Positions 14,123 to 23,845 of a stretch of 64,000 nt of DNA are shown here, piece by piece. The stretch covers positions 868,001 through 932,000 of the forward strand of contig NZ_JXQC01000003.1 in the NCBI RefSeq assembly GCF_001305965.1. The letters run 5' to 3'. The notes below the pieces were generated by a model. That model saw nothing but the letters and a program-made list of their open reading frames with translations, made no database searches and had not been told where the DNA came from. Every line of letters begins with the position of its first letter. The stretch's first letter is position 1. A program made the position numbers and the translations under genes. Source of the stretch: Erythrobacter sp. SG61-1L (GTDB taxonomy: Bacteria > Pseudomonadota > Alphaproteobacteria > Sphingomonadales > Sphingomonadaceae).

Positions 14123-17100
14123 TCACCCAGCCTTCTTTGCCCGCTTCACGATACCTGAAAGCCCCTTGGTAAGCTGATAGAGGCCGTTGAGGCGCGACTT
14201 GGGATCGCCCCAAGCGCGTTCGATCACCAGCTTCATATCGGGCCGCAGGCGTGCCGTGCCCTGCAGGCGCTCGACATAGGCAAGCAGGCCCGCGGGATCG
14301 GGGAACGTATCCTTGTGGAACGTCACCAGCGTGCCGCGCGCCCCAACGTCCACCTTGGCGATATTGGCGACGATGGCCTGCTGCTTGATCTCGATCAGCT
14401 TGACGAGGTTCTCGGTCGCCGACGGCAGGGGGCCGAAGCGGTCGATCATTTCGGCCGCCAGCGAATCCAGCTCTTCCTTGCCCTTGGCGTCGTTCAGGCG
14501 GCGATAGAGCGCCATGCGCACGGCAAGGTCTGGCACGTAATCGTCGGGGATCATGATCGGGGCATCGACCGTGATCTGCGGGGAGAGGCCGCTGCTGTCG
14601 CGCTCCAGCCCCATGTCGCCGGCCTTGGCGGCGAGGATCGCGTCTTCCAGCATCGACTGGTAGAGTTCGAAGCCCACCTCGCGGATATGGCCGGACTGCT
14701 CGTCGCCCAGCAGATTGCCCGCGCCGCGAATGTCCAGATCGTGGCTGGCAAGCTGGAAGCCCGCGCCTAGCCCATCGAGATCGCCCAGAACCTTCAGGCG
14801 CTTTTCCGCGACTTCTGACAATTGCTGGTCCTGCGGATGGGTGAGATAGGCATAGGCGCGCAGCTTTGACCGGCCTACGCGGCCGCGCAGCTGGTAAAGC
14901 TGCGCGAGGCCGAAGCGGTCCGCCCGGTGAATGATGATCGTGTTGGCGCTGGGAATATCCAGCCCGCTCTCCACGATGGTGGTGGAAAGAAGTACATCAT
15001 AGCGGCGCTCGTAGAAAGCGGCCATGCGCTCTTCCACTTCGCGTGCACCCATCTGGCCGTGGGCGGAGATATATTTCACTTCCGGCACCGTCTTGTGCAG
15101 CCAGTCCTCGATGTCAGGCAGGTCCGCGATGCGCGGCACGACGATGAAGCTCTGCCCGCCGCGATGATGCTCGCGCAGCAGGGCCTCGCGCATCACAACT
15201 TCGTCCCATTCCATCACATAGGTGCGCACCGCCAGGCGATCGACCGGCGGGGTCTGCATGGTAGTGAGTTCGCGCAGCCCGCTCATGGCCATTTGCAGAG
15301 TGCGCGGGATCGGCGTGGCAGTGAGGGTGAGCATGTGGACGTCGGCCTTCAGTTCCTTCAGCCGTTCCTTGTGTTTCACGCCGAAGCGCTGTTCCTCGTC
15401 AACGATCACAAGGCCGAGGCGTTTGAACTCCACCTGCTTGGCGATGATCGCATGGGTGCCCACCACTACGTCCACCGTGCCGTCTTCCAGCCCGTCGCGC
15501 GTTTCGGCCGCTTCCTTGGGCGGTACGAGGCGGGAGAGGCGGCCGATTTTGAGCGGGAAGCCGTTGAAGCGGGCGGAGAAGTTCTCGAAATGCTGGCGGG
15601 CAAGCAGGGTCGTAGGCGCCACGACTGCCACCTGCTGGCCTTCCATCGCGGCCACGAAGGCGGCGCGCAAGGCCACTTCGGTCTTGCCGAAACCGACATC
15701 GCCGCAGACCAGCCGGTCCATCGGCTTGCCTTCCGCAAGGTCGTTCAGAACGTCCTCGATGGCGCGTTCCTGATCTTCCGTTTCCTGCCAGGGGAAGCGT
15801 TCGACGAACTGGTTATAGCCGCTCTCATCCGGCACCAACGCAGGGGCCTTGCGCAGGGCGCGCAGGGCAGCCGTGCGCAGCAGTTCGGCTGCGATGGCCT
15901 GGATGCGTTCCTTCAGTTTGGCGCGGCGCTTCTGCCATGCTTCGCCGCCCAACCGGTCGAGCGGCAGGGCCTCGTCTGAAGAGCCGTAGCGGGTGAGGAC
16001 GTCGATATTCTCGACCGGGATGTAGAGCTTATCCCCGCCGGCATATTCCAGCATCACGCAGTCATGTTGGCTCTTGCCGACGGCAATGGCTTCCAGCCCG
16101 AGATATTTGCCGATGCCGTGTTCGATATGGACGACCAGATCCCCGGCATTGAGTGCTGAGAGTTCGGCCAGAAACGCGTCGGCATCCTTGCGGCGCTTGC
16201 GGCGGCGCACGAGGCGGTCGCCCAGCATGTCCTGCTCGGTGACCACTTCCATTTCAGCATTGGCGAATCCGGTTTCCAGCGGGAGGACCACCGCGACCGG
16301 CTTGCCCTTGGCGGCGATGCCAAGCGCTTCCTGCCAGCTGTCGGCAAGGCTCGGTTCGGCGCCCTGTTCGGCAAGGATCGAGGAAATGCGCGCGCGCGAA
16401 CCTTGGGAATAGGCGGCGATCAGCGGTTTCCTGCCAGCCTTGCCGATGGTGTTGAGGTGCTTGGCCACAGCCTCATACACATTGTCGCCCCGGGCGCGTT
16501 CGGGCGCGAAATCGCGCGCGCCGGAAAAGGCGAAGTCGATCACGCCCGCGCTTTCGGGCTGGGCGAAGATATCGCTCCGGTGGACGGGCCAGCCCGACAG
16601 GTGCCCGGCAAATTCGGCACGCGAGAGATAGAGCGCATCGGTGGCCAGCGGGCGATAGGAACCGGCCGCCTGCCCGGATGCTTCGACGCGGGCCTGATGA
16701 TAATCTTCCACATCGCCCAGCCGCTCGTCGGCGGAACCCATGGCGCCCGTGTCGATCACGATCACATCGTCTGCGGAAAGATGGTCGAACAGGGTGGCAA
16801 GCTTGTCCTCGAACAGGGGCAGCCAATGCTCCATGCCGGCAAGGCGGCGCCCGTCGCTGACGGCCTGATAGAGCGGATCGCCCGTGGCATTGGCGCCGAA
16901 CATCTCGCGATAACGTGTGCGGAAGCGCTTCACGGTGTCCTCGTCCAGCAGGGCCTCGCTGGCAGGAAGCAGCAAGTGGCCTTCCACGATGCCGGTGCTG
17001 CGCTGGGTTGAAGGATCGAACAGGCGCAGGCTTTCCAACTCGTCCCCGAAGAAATCGAGCCGCAGCCCGCCTTCGAAGCCCGAGGGGAAGATGTCGAACA

Positions 17101-17602
17101 CCGATCCGCGCACTGCGAATTCGCCTGCGTCGATCACAGTGTCGGTACGGGAATAGCCCTGCCGCTGGAGCAGGGCGATCAGGCTTTCATGCCCGATCTG
17201 CATACCCGGCACGATCTCGCGCACGGATTCGCGAATGCGGAACGGCGTCAGGACGCGCTGGAGCAGGGCGTTGACGGTAGTGACGAGCAACTGCCCGTTC
17301 TTCTTGCCCCGCTGCAGCTTGTGAAGCGCGGACAGGCGCTGCGAACTGATGGAGAGGGCAGGGCTGGCACGGTCATAGGGGAGGCAGTCCCATGCCGGGA
17401 ATTCGATGACTTCCAGTTCGGGGGCGAAGAAGGCCGCCGCATCCGCCACTGCGCGCATGGCCGCATCGTCGGGGGCGACGAAAACGGCTCGGCCCTTTGC
17501 CGCGCGCGCAAGGTCCACCAGTACCAGCGGCTGTGCCCCGCGCGCGATGGAAGCGAGCGTCAGGGGCGTTTTGGCGGAAAGGATACGTTGGAAATCGGGC
17601 AT
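14123..17602 (-). CDS. mfd: Transcription-repair coupling factor
   Basis: 1159 aa, normal length. Mfd displaces RNA polymerase stalled at DNA lesions and recruits UvrA. Order: UvrB-like N-terminal region, CarD-like RNA-polymerase-interacting domain around residues 470-560 (AGDLVVHIEHGIGKYLGLE), then a RecG-like translocase with Walker A CGDVGFGKTEVAL, DEEQRFGVKH, TATPIPRTLQ, and the TRG element ending YQLRGRVGRS. It faces the EAL gene; 144 bp upstream of it carry a strong hairpin before sdhE. Confidence 0.97.
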   Translation of the reverse strand: MPDFQRILSAKTPLTLASIARGAQPLVLVDLARAAKGRAVFVAPDDAAMRAVADAAAFFAPELEVIEFPAWDCLPYDRASPALSISSQRLSALHKLQRGKKNGQLLVTTVNALLQRVLTPFRIRESVREIVPGMQIGHESLIALLQRQGYSRTDTVIDAGEFAVRGSVFDIFPSGFEGGLRLDFFGDELESLRLFDPSTQRSTGIVEGHLLLPASEALLDEDTVKRFRTRYREMFGANATGDPLYQAVSDGRRLAGMEHWLPLFEDKLATLFDHLSADDVIVIDTGAMGSADERLGDVEDYHQARVEASGQAAGSYRPLATDALYLSRAEFAGHLSGWPVHRSDIFAQPESAGVIDFAFSGARDFAPERARGDNVYEAVAKHLNTIGKAGRKPLIAAYSQGSRARISSILAEQGAEPSLADSWQEALGIAAKGKPVAVVLPLETGFANAEMEVVTEQDMLGDRLVRRRKRRKDADAFLAELSALNAGDLVVHIEHGIGKYLGLEAIAVGKSQHDCVMLEYAGGDKLYIPVENIDVLTRYGSSDEALPLDRLGGEAWQKRRAKLKERIQAIAAELLRTAALRALRKAPALVPDESGYNQFVERFPWQETEDQERAIEDVLNDLAEGKPMDRLVCGDVGFGKTEVALRAAFVAAMEGQQVAVVAPTTLLARQHFENFSARFNGFPLKIGRLSRLVPPKEAAETRDGLEDGTVDVVVGTHAIIAKQVEFKRLGLVIVDEEQRFGVKHKERLKELKADVHMLTLTATPIPRTLQMAMSGLRELTTMQTPPVDRLAVRTYVMEWDEVVMREALLREHHRGGQSFIVVPRIADLPDIEDWLHKTVPEVKYISAHGQMGAREVEERMAAFYERRYDVLLSTTIVESGLDIPSANTIIIHRADRFGLAQLYQLRGRVGRSKLRAYAYLTHPQDQQLSEVAEKRLKVLGDLDGLGAGFQLASHDLDIRGAGNLLGDEQSGHIREVGFELYQSMLEDAILAAKAGDMGLERDSSGLSPQITVDAPIMIPDDYVPDLAVRMALYRRLNDAKGKEELDSLAAEMIDRFGPLPSATENLVKLIEIKQQAIVANIAKVDVGARGTLVTFHKDTFPDPAGLLAYVERLQGTARLRPDMKLVIERAWGDPKSRLNGLYQLTKGLSGIVKRAKKAG

Positions 17603-17638
17603 TTTTCAGCAAATCCGTCTGGTCAGCGCACGCGCGAA

Positions 17639-17673
17639 AACCCGTTTGCGCGTTTTGGGTGCGCAAACGGGTT
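17639..17673. terminator. Strong hairpin between sdhE and mfd
   Basis: AACCCGTTTGCGC (17639-17651) and GCGCAAACGGGTT (17661-17673) are perfect 13-base arms with a 9-base loop. Placed after sdhE and before mfd, both leftward, it probably terminates the upstream transcript and separates the two genes. There is no long T-run after it. Confidence 0.6.
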
Positions 17674-17746
17674 CTGCGAAATCTGCTGCTCCCCTAACCG
17701 GGTGAGCCGGAAATGTCGAATGCCCTGCGGCCTTTGCTGCAGGAAG

Positions 17747-18019
17747 TCAGATCTTCACGTAATCGATCATCTGGAGCTGGCGCATCATCGGGCCGGCATA
17801 TTTTTCCGGCACGGGCTGCGCTTCCAATGCCCAGGCCATGATCTCCACATCATCCTCGTCAAGCAGCGTCTCGAACCAGCCGAGCGCTGCCTCGTCCCAA
17901 CCGGCATGATGGCGGTCGAAGAAACCGCCGATCATGTAGTCGGCCTCGCGCGTGCCGCGATGCCAAGCACGGAACTTGGCACGGGCAAGACGGGATTCGA
18001 AGGTCATGGCGCCGGGCAT
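17747..18019 (-). CDS. sdhE: Succinate dehydrogenase assembly factor 2 (FAD assembly)
   Basis: 90 aa. The SdhE/DUF339 signature RGTREADYMIGGFFD lies at residues about 21-35, with HRG immediately before it; the rest is an all-helical bundle including GWFETLLDEDDVEIMAW. SdhE promotes covalent flavin attachment to SdhA. It starts 1-2 bp past the stop of the host-attachment-like gene, so the two are probably one operon. An internal start at 18007 (MTFESRL) would match most relatives better. Confidence 0.93.
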   Translation of the reverse strand: MPGAMTFESRLARAKFRAWHRGTREADYMIGGFFDRHHAGWDEAALGWFETLLDEDDVEIMAWALEAQPVPEKYAGPMMRQLQMIDYVKI

Positions 18020-18020
18020 T

Positions 18021-18425
18021 TTACTTGGCCTTCATCGCTTCGAGGATGTCCTCGGGCTTGTGGCCAACCAGATCCTTGTGGAACTCGCCCAGCAGGGCAT
18101 GTTCGGTCTGCTTGTGATAATGCTTGCGCAATTCGCCCAGAGTGCGCGGCGCGGCGAAGACCACCAGCTTTTCGATCTTGTGGCCAAGCACCTGGCTGTT
18201 GAGCCATGCGGCAACGCCTGCGGCGTGAGCGTCTTCTTCCTGAAGGCTGGCCTGGGGATTGCCCGCGCTGGAATAATGGCGGCCGCCCGATCCGTGATTA
18301 TGCTCGTCGAGCTTGGGGGAAGGCAGGGCGGTCAGTTCGGGTTCGGCTTCATTGCCGCTGTTGCGATAGAGTTCGAACTTCGATCCGTCGGCCAGAGCGA
18401 TAACGGCACCATGGGGCAGCAACAT
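18021..18425 (-). CDS. Host attachment protein family (PF10116-like)
   Basis: 134 aa. It matches the pattern of the 'protein required for attachment to host cells' family: an N-terminal ...ADGSKFELYRN strand, a GNPQASLQEEDAHAAGVA AWLNS helix, VVFAAPRTLGELR and a C-terminal HKDLVGHKPEDILEAM. The family name comes from an Agrobacterium phenotype and the biochemical role is unknown. Directly upstream of sdhE. Cytosolic; no signal peptide. Confidence 0.8.
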   Translation of the reverse strand: MLLPHGAVIALADGSKFELYRNSGNEAEPELTALPSPKLDEHNHGSGGRHYSSAGNPQASLQEEDAHAAGVAAWLNSQVLGHKIEKLVVFAAPRTLGELRKHYHKQTEHALLGEFHKDLVGHKPEDILEAMKAK

Positions 18426-18548
18426 TCAGCTTCTCCTCAAAACATTGGCCCCCTCGGGGGGCGGTTGCCATATGGGCATCTGATCCAGCCAATTTAATGC
18501 GCTGTGTCAAATCTGGCGAATTTTCCGTCATTGGGGCAAGGAGCATCA

Positions 18549-20606
18549 ATGCGGCCCGACCAGTTAAACCCGCTTTTCGTCGAATCCGATGCCCTCGATG
18601 GCGTCGGACCCAAGCTGTTCAAGCCGTTGGAAAAGCTCGGCCTGGCGCGGGTGAAGGACATTGCCTACCATCTGCCGGAGCGTTTTGTGCTGCGCCATGC
18701 GGTGGACAATCTCGATCAGGCGAGCGTAGGCGAACAGATCGTTGTTGCGCTTACTCCGGTGGATCAGCGTGCCTCGGCCGGGCGCGGGCCTTACCGGGTG
18801 ATGGCACAGGATTCGCTCGGCAATATCTGCGCGCTGACCTATTTCGGCCGAGCCTCCTACACGGCGCGCAAGCAATTGCCGCTGGGGGAGAAGCGCTGGA
18901 TCGCGGGGCGGCTCGATCAATATGGCCAGATGCTTCAGATCGTCCACCCAGACCATGTGGAGGAAGAAAGCAGCCGCCTCGCGGGCAAGCTGGTGGAGCC
19001 GGTCTATCGCCTGGCCGAAGGGCTGACCCAGCCGCGCGTCGCCGGGCTGGTGGCGCAGGCTTTGGCCCGAGCGCCGGAACTTCCCGAATGGATCGAGCCG
19101 AGCCTGCTCGAACGGCAGAAATGGCCTGCATGGCGCGATGCGCTGATGCTCGCCCATAAGGACGAACATGCCGCCGCGCGGGACCGGCTCGCCTATGACG
19201 AATTGCTCGCCAGCAGCCTTGCCCTGATGCTGGTGAAGGAAAGCAACCGCACGAGGCGCGGCCAGCCCCTGCAGGGCAATGGTTCGCTGCGGGCGAAGCT
19301 GCAATTGCCCTTCGGCCTGACCGGCGCGCAGAAGCGCTCCATTGGCGAGATCGAAGGGGACATGGCGCAGGGCCACCCGATGCTGCGCCTGCTGCAGGGC
19401 GATGTCGGCGCGGGCAAGACAGTGGTGGCGCTCGAATCCATGCTGGTGGCAGTGGAAGCAGGGACGCAGGCGGCCATGCTGGCACCCACGGAAATCCTCG
19501 CGCGCCAGCATTTCGAAACGATCCGCCGCCTTGCCGCGCCCACGGGAGTGAATGTCGCGCTGTTCACCGGGCGGGACAAGGGCAAGGCGCGCGAGAGTAT
19601 CCTGATGGGGCTGGTCGATGGCAGCATCGACATCGTGATCGGCACCCATGCGATCTTTCAGGAGGCGGTCGCCTATCGCAATCTCGGGCTGGTGGTGATC
19701 GACGAACAGCATCGCTTCGGGGTCGGCCAGCGCCTGATGCTGACCCAGAAGGGCAGGGTGACGCCGCATTGCCTTGCCATGACGGCCACGCCGATTCCCC
19801 GCACGCTTACGCTCGCGCAATATGGCGAGATGGACGTTTCCCGCCTCGACGAGATGCCGCCGGGCCGTCAGGCGATCGACACGCGGGTCGTGTCAATCGA
19901 CCGGATCGCGGACGTGGTCTCGGGGATCGAACGGCATATTGCGGGCGGGCAGCAGGCCTATTGGGTCTGCCCCATGGTGCGCGAGAATGAAGGCGAAGAC
20001 CTTGCCGCGGCCGAGGCGCGCTACGCGTCGCTCAAGGAACGTTTCGGCGACGCGGTCGTGCTGGTGCACGGGCAGCTGAAGCCGGAACTGAAGGACGCGG
20101 CGATGGAACGCTTCGCCAGCGGACAGGCGAAGGTGCTGGTCGCCACGACGGTGATCGAAGTGGGCGTGGACGTGCCCAATGCCACGCTGATGGTGATCGA
20201 ACAGGCGGAGCGGTTCGGCCTTGCCCAGCTTCACCAATTGCGTGGCCGGGTGGGGCGCGGTTCGGAAAAATCGGTCTGCCTGTTGCTGCGCGGGGCGGAA
20301 CTGTCGGAGACGGCCAAACAAAGGCTGGCCCTGATGCGCGAGACACAGGACGGCTTCCGCATTGCCGAGGAAGACCTTGAGCTGCGCGGCGGCGGCGAGT
20401 TGCTCGGCACGCGGCAATCGGGGGAATCTGCATTCAATGTGGCTACGCTCGACCAGATTCAGCGCCTCCTGCCGCTTGCCCATGACGATGCTCGACTGCT
20501 GATCGACCGTGACGGCGGCCTTGCCAGCCCACGCGGGGAGGCGGCGCGACTTCTGCTCTATCTGTTCGAGCGGGACTGGGGCGTGCAATTGCTGCGGGGC
20601 GGATGA
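18549..20606 (+). CDS. recG: ATP-dependent DNA helicase RecG
   Basis: 685 aa from the ATG at 18549, chosen because AAGGAG sits just upstream; an in-frame ATG at 18504 has no such site. RecG remodels stalled replication forks and Holliday junctions. The N-terminal wedge region is followed by Walker A QGDVGAGKTVVAL, DEQHRFGVGQR, TATPIPRTL and the C-terminal helicase segment with LHQLRGRVGRGS. Length and order are standard. A palindromic repeat begins 19 bp after its stop. Confidence 0.95.
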   Translation: MRPDQLNPLFVESDALDGVGPKLFKPLEKLGLARVKDIAYHLPERFVLRHAVDNLDQASVGEQIVVALTPVDQRASAGRGPYRVMAQDSLGNICALTYFGRASYTARKQLPLGEKRWIAGRLDQYGQMLQIVHPDHVEEESSRLAGKLVEPVYRLAEGLTQPRVAGLVAQALARAPELPEWIEPSLLERQKWPAWRDALMLAHKDEHAAARDRLAYDELLASSLALMLVKESNRTRRGQPLQGNGSLRAKLQLPFGLTGAQKRSIGEIEGDMAQGHPMLRLLQGDVGAGKTVVALESMLVAVEAGTQAAMLAPTEILARQHFETIRRLAAPTGVNVALFTGRDKGKARESILMGLVDGSIDIVIGTHAIFQEAVAYRNLGLVVIDEQHRFGVGQRLMLTQKGRVTPHCLAMTATPIPRTLTLAQYGEMDVSRLDEMPPGRQAIDTRVVSIDRIADVVSGIERHIAGGQQAYWVCPMVRENEGEDLAAAEARYASLKERFGDAVVLVHGQLKPELKDAAMERFASGQAKVLVATTVIEVGVDVPNATLMVIEQAERFGLAQLHQLRGRVGRGSEKSVCLLLRGAELSETAKQRLALMRETQDGFRIAEEDLELRGGGELLGTRQSGESAFNVATLDQIQRLLPLAHDDARLLIDRDGGLASPRGEAARLLLYLFERDWGVQLLRGG

Positions 20607-20624
20607 TACCGGCCCGTGCTCAAA

Positions 20625-20756
20625 ATCCGCCCGTCCTGAGCCTGTCGAAGGACGCGCACGACAGTTGACCCGAGGCGCGATGGTCGTTTGCGCGCTTGGT
20701 GTTTTGACTGGGCCGAAGTTGGCGCGCGTCCTTCGACAGGCTCAGGAAGGGCGGAT
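20625..20756. repeat. REP-like palindromic pair after recG
   Basis: Two 33-base arms (20625-20657 and 20724-20756) are inverted copies with one mismatch, around the core CCTTCGACAGGCTCAGG. A 66-base spacer separates them. Related arms occur at 31283-31377 and 41303-41373. The position between convergent genes suggests a transcript-end or nucleoid-related element. Confidence 0.75.
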
Positions 20757-20762
20757 GTGGCG

Positions 20763-21644
20763 CTACTCCCCCACCACATTCCCCTTCGTCGCTTCCAGCG
20801 CAATCGGCCCCACCAGCGACGCGATAATCGGCGCGCCGCCGGGAATGTCCGCCCGGCGCGCATCCATGCGCATTTCGTTCATGGCGATATGGGCCGTGAC
20901 ATGGCGCGTGAAGGGCAGCACGGTGCCTTCGCCCCAGTCCTGATGGACGATGTCGAATTCCAGCGTGTCGTTCTCAATGCGGAAATTCTCCAGCGCGCCA
21001 AAGGTGTAGGGATTGTCACAGCGCCCACAGGCAAGGCCGAACAGGCGCTCGCCATCTTGGCGGATCAGGAAATATTGCTTGTTCATGCCCACGCCGAAAC
21101 CGAGCCACACGCCCTCGACGTCATTGGCAGAAATCGTCCGCCATGGTGACGGCTGCTGGTAGGGCGCTGGCGGCGGGCTGCCAGGGCCGGATGGCTTGAG
21201 TACAGGAACGGGCGGTGCGTCAGGCGGCAGGACGGAAACCGGATATGGCCCGGCATCGGGGCCGCGCGGATCCTTGATCGTCTCTTGCCGGAAGCTTCGC
21301 CCGCCGGTTGTCCCGGTGACGATCAGCTTGCCATTCTCCAGCCGCGCCGTGGCCTTGGTCTGGCCGTCAGGGCCGCCGTCCGCCTTCAAATGGCGGATGG
21401 TGAAGGTAATCCCGCCATCCTCGCTGAATGCGCCTTCCAGCGGGGCGAGGGTCGTCGCATCGGCGCATTGGGTGCAATAGACGCCGGTGACCTTCTCGCC
21501 CCGGATCACGAACTGATAGATGTGACTGTCTGCCCCATCGGTGCGCCAGCCGCCGCGATAATAATCGGCATTTTCGGCCGCCGCACCGGTTGCACAACCA
21601 AGCGTGATCGCCAGCCCGAAGGCGGCTTTCCTTCCAATGATCAT
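20763..21644 (-). CDS. Hypothetical exported protein with two CxxC pairs
   Basis: 293 aa. The N-terminus (RKAAFGLAITLGCATGAAA then ENAD) is a signal peptide, so the protein is periplasmic or secreted. Two similar beta-rich halves are joined by a proline-rich linker (residues about 148-180: PPDAPPVPVLKPSGPGSPPP). Each half has a CxxC pair (CTQCAD and CGRCDN) followed by a size-label-like LE(G/N)F/AF segment, suggesting internal duplication with metal or disulfide sites. No named family recognised. Confidence 0.7.
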   Translation of the reverse strand: MIIGRKAAFGLAITLGCATGAAAENADYYRGGWRTDGADSHIYQFVIRGEKVTGVYCTQCADATTLAPLEGAFSEDGGITFTIRHLKADGGPDGQTKATARLENGKLIVTGTTGGRSFRQETIKDPRGPDAGPYPVSVLPPDAPPVPVLKPSGPGSPPPAPYQQPSPWRTISANDVEGVWLGFGVGMNKQYFLIRQDGERLFGLACGRCDNPYTFGALENFRIENDTLEFDIVHQDWGEGTVLPFTRHVTAHIAMNEMRMDARRADIPGGAPIIASLVGPIALEATKGNVVGE

Positions 21645-21859
21645 CGGCCTCTCCCAAGCCCTTTCGCGCAGGATAGGCCGAGAGAGCCGGATTGCCTACT
21701 CCTTGTCGAAAGGGCGAATGGTGCGGTTTCGGGCAATAATTCGACCAACCGCCAACAAGGCGGGCCGGGCGTTTTCCCGTCGGGCCTTTTCCATTGCCTA
21801 GGCAGGGGCGCGCTTCTAAACCCCGGCCACTTGGACGGAAACAACGCAAAGCTACACGC

Positions 21860-23101
21860 TTGATCCTCTCGCCTTTCGAATGGACCATCGCCAAGCGCTA
21901 CATGCTGCCCGGTAAGGGAGAAGCATTCATCGCGCTCGTGGCCGGCATCAGCCTTGTGGCGGTGATGCTGGGCGTTGCCGCGCTCGTCATCGTGATGAGC
22001 GTGATGAACGGCTTTCGTGCCGAATTGCTGGACAAGATCGTCGGCCTGAATGGCCATGCGATCATTCAGGCCTATGGCGGTCGGCTGGAAAACTGGCAGG
22101 ACGTGCTGAAGGAAGTCCGCAAGACGCCCGGTGTCGTGCGTGCCTCTCCGCTGATCGAGCAGCCGCTGCTGGTCACATTCAACGGCCGTGTCGAAGGCGT
22201 GCTGGTGCGCGGCAATACCCAGCAGGATATCAACCGGCTGGAATCGCAGAAAGTATCCGGCAGCCTTGCCCAGCTGCGCCCCGGCGCCAGCAAGGTGGCC
22301 ATCGGCGCAAGGCTCGCGGAAAATCTCGGCGCGCGGATCGGCGATACGATCACCATCATCAATCCGGCCGGGCGGGCCACCCCCTTCGGTACGGTGCCGC
22401 GCCAGATTGGCTATGAAGTGGGCGCCATCTTCGAAGTGGGCGTCTACGATTATGACGAGAAATTCGTCATCATGCCGATGCAGGATGCGCAGACCCTGCT
22501 GTTGATCGGCGACACGGTCGGCATGATCGAGGTGAAGACCGTCGATGCCGACAAGGTGACCGAAATTCTCGCGCCTGTTCAGCGCCAGCTGGCCGGCGTG
22601 GCCGTGATTTCTGACTGGAAGACAATCAACGCCAGCCTGTTCGAGGCGCTGGCGGTGGAACGGGTGGCGATGTTCGTCGTCCTGTCCATCATCGTGCTTG
22701 TCGCAGTGTTCAATATCCTGTCCTCGCTCATCATGCTGGTGCGCGCCAAGACGCGGGACATCGCGATCCTGCGCACCATGGGCGCCACGCGGACGAGCAT
22801 GCTCAAGATCTTCGTGACGACCGGCTTCGTCATCGGCGCGATGGGCACGCTGGCCGGATTGGTGCTGGGCTTCGTGTTCCTGTTCTTCCGCCAGTCCATC
22901 GTGCGCGGGATCGAGATTATTACCGGGCAGAACCTGTGGGATCCCTCGATCCGCTTCCTGACCGAACTGCCCAGTCGCACCGATCCGGGCGAAGTGATCG
23001 GCATCAGCGTGATGGCCTTGGTGTTCAGTTTCGTCGCTACGCTCTATCCGGCCTTCCGCGCCGCCAATACCGATCCGGTACAGGTGCTGCGCTATGAGTA
23101 A
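21860..23101 (+). CDS. Lipoprotein-releasing ABC transporter permease (LolC/LolE)
   Basis: About 413 aa. The best start is TTG 21860, giving [16 protein letters not shown] as in relatives; the ATG at 21902 would trim the conserved N-terminus and an ATG at 21794 is too far upstream. Four membrane segments: one near the N-terminus ([20 protein letters not shown]), then three in the last 150 residues, with a large periplasmic MacB-like domain between. Works with LolD at 23094 (8-bp overlap) to release lipoproteins from the inner membrane to LolA. Confidence 0.92.
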   Translation: MILSPFEWTIAKRYMLPGKGEAFIALVAGISLVAVMLGVAALVIVMSVMNGFRAELLDKIVGLNGHAIIQAYGGRLENWQDVLKEVRKTPGVVRASPLIEQPLLVTFNGRVEGVLVRGNTQQDINRLESQKVSGSLAQLRPGASKVAIGARLAENLGARIGDTITIINPAGRATPFGTVPRQIGYEVGAIFEVGVYDYDEKFVIMPMQDAQTLLLIGDTVGMIEVKTVDADKVTEILAPVQRQLAGVAVISDWKTINASLFEALAVERVAMFVVLSIIVLVAVFNILSSLIMLVRAKTRDIAILRTMGATRTSMLKIFVTTGFVIGAMGTLAGLVLGFVFLFFRQSIVRGIEIITGQNLWDPSIRFLTELPSRTDPGEVIGISVMALVFSFVATLYPAFRAANTDPVQVLRYE

Positions 23102-23780
23102 TGCCCATATGATGCCCGTGGTCCAGCTGACCAACCTTACCCGCAGCTTCGAACAGGGCGGCGTGAAGATTGACGTTCTGCGCGGCGTGAACCTGGCGAT
23201 CCAGCCGGGCGAGATCGTGGCGCTGCTTGGCCCTTCCGGTTCGGGCAAGTCCACCATGCTGCAGGCTGTGGGTCTGCTGGAAGGCGGCTTTGGCGGGCGG
23301 ATCGAGATCGCGGGCAACAATGCCAGCGCGCTTCACGGCGATCAGCGAACGGGCCTGCGTCGGGATTACATCGGCTTCGTCTATCAGTTCCACCACCTGC
23401 TGCCGGACTTCAACGCGCTGGAAAACGTCACTTTGCCGCAACTCGTGGCCGGCAAGAGCCGTGCGGAAGCGGAAGGGCGCGCGCGCGAATTGCTTACTTC
23501 GCTGGGGCTGGGCGCGCGGCTGGAGCACCGGCCTAGCCAGCTTTCGGGCGGTGAGCAGCAGCGCGTGGCGGTTGCCCGCGCATTGGCCAATCGGCCGAAA
23601 GTGGTGCTGGCGGATGAACCCACCGGCAATCTGGATGAGACCACCGCCGACAAGGTGCTGACCGAATTCGTCAAGCTGGTGCGCGGCGAGGGCAGTGCGG
23701 CGCTGGTGGCGACCCATAACGAACGGCTCGCCATGGCGATGGACCGCGTGGTGCGCCTGCATGACGGCGTGCTGGAATAG
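23094..23780 (+). CDS. lolD: Lipoprotein-releasing ABC transporter ATPase LolD
   Basis: 228 aa. Walker [11 protein letters not shown]-loop region [20 protein letters not shown] (LolD-typical), signature [15 protein letters not shown], Walker [13 protein letters not shown] and H-loop ATHNERLA. It overlaps the permease gene by 8 bp and completes the Lol exporter at the cytoplasmic face of the inner membrane. Another possible start is the ATG at 23109. Confidence 0.95.
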   Translation: MSNAHMMPVVQLTNLTRSFEQGGVKIDVLRGVNLAIQPGEIVALLGPSGSGKSTMLQAVGLLEGGFGGRIEIAGNNASALHGDQRTGLRRDYIGFVYQFHHLLPDFNALENVTLPQLVAGKSRAEAEGRARELLTSLGLGARLEHRPSQLSGGEQQRVAVARALANRPKVVLADEPTGNLDETTADKVLTEFVKLVRGEGSAALVATHNERLAMAMDRVVRLHDGVLE

Positions 23781-23845
23781 GGCCTGAAGGATTGGGTCTG
23801 AAAGGGAGCCTCCCGCAAGAAGCCCCCCTTCACTGAATTTCCGCC

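Noticed and set aside
21641-23320. A leftward open frame of 559 codons across the LolC/E gene
   Set aside because: Rich in His/Asp/Gln in the way that antisense frames of high-GC genes are, and the forward strand encodes a clear permease.
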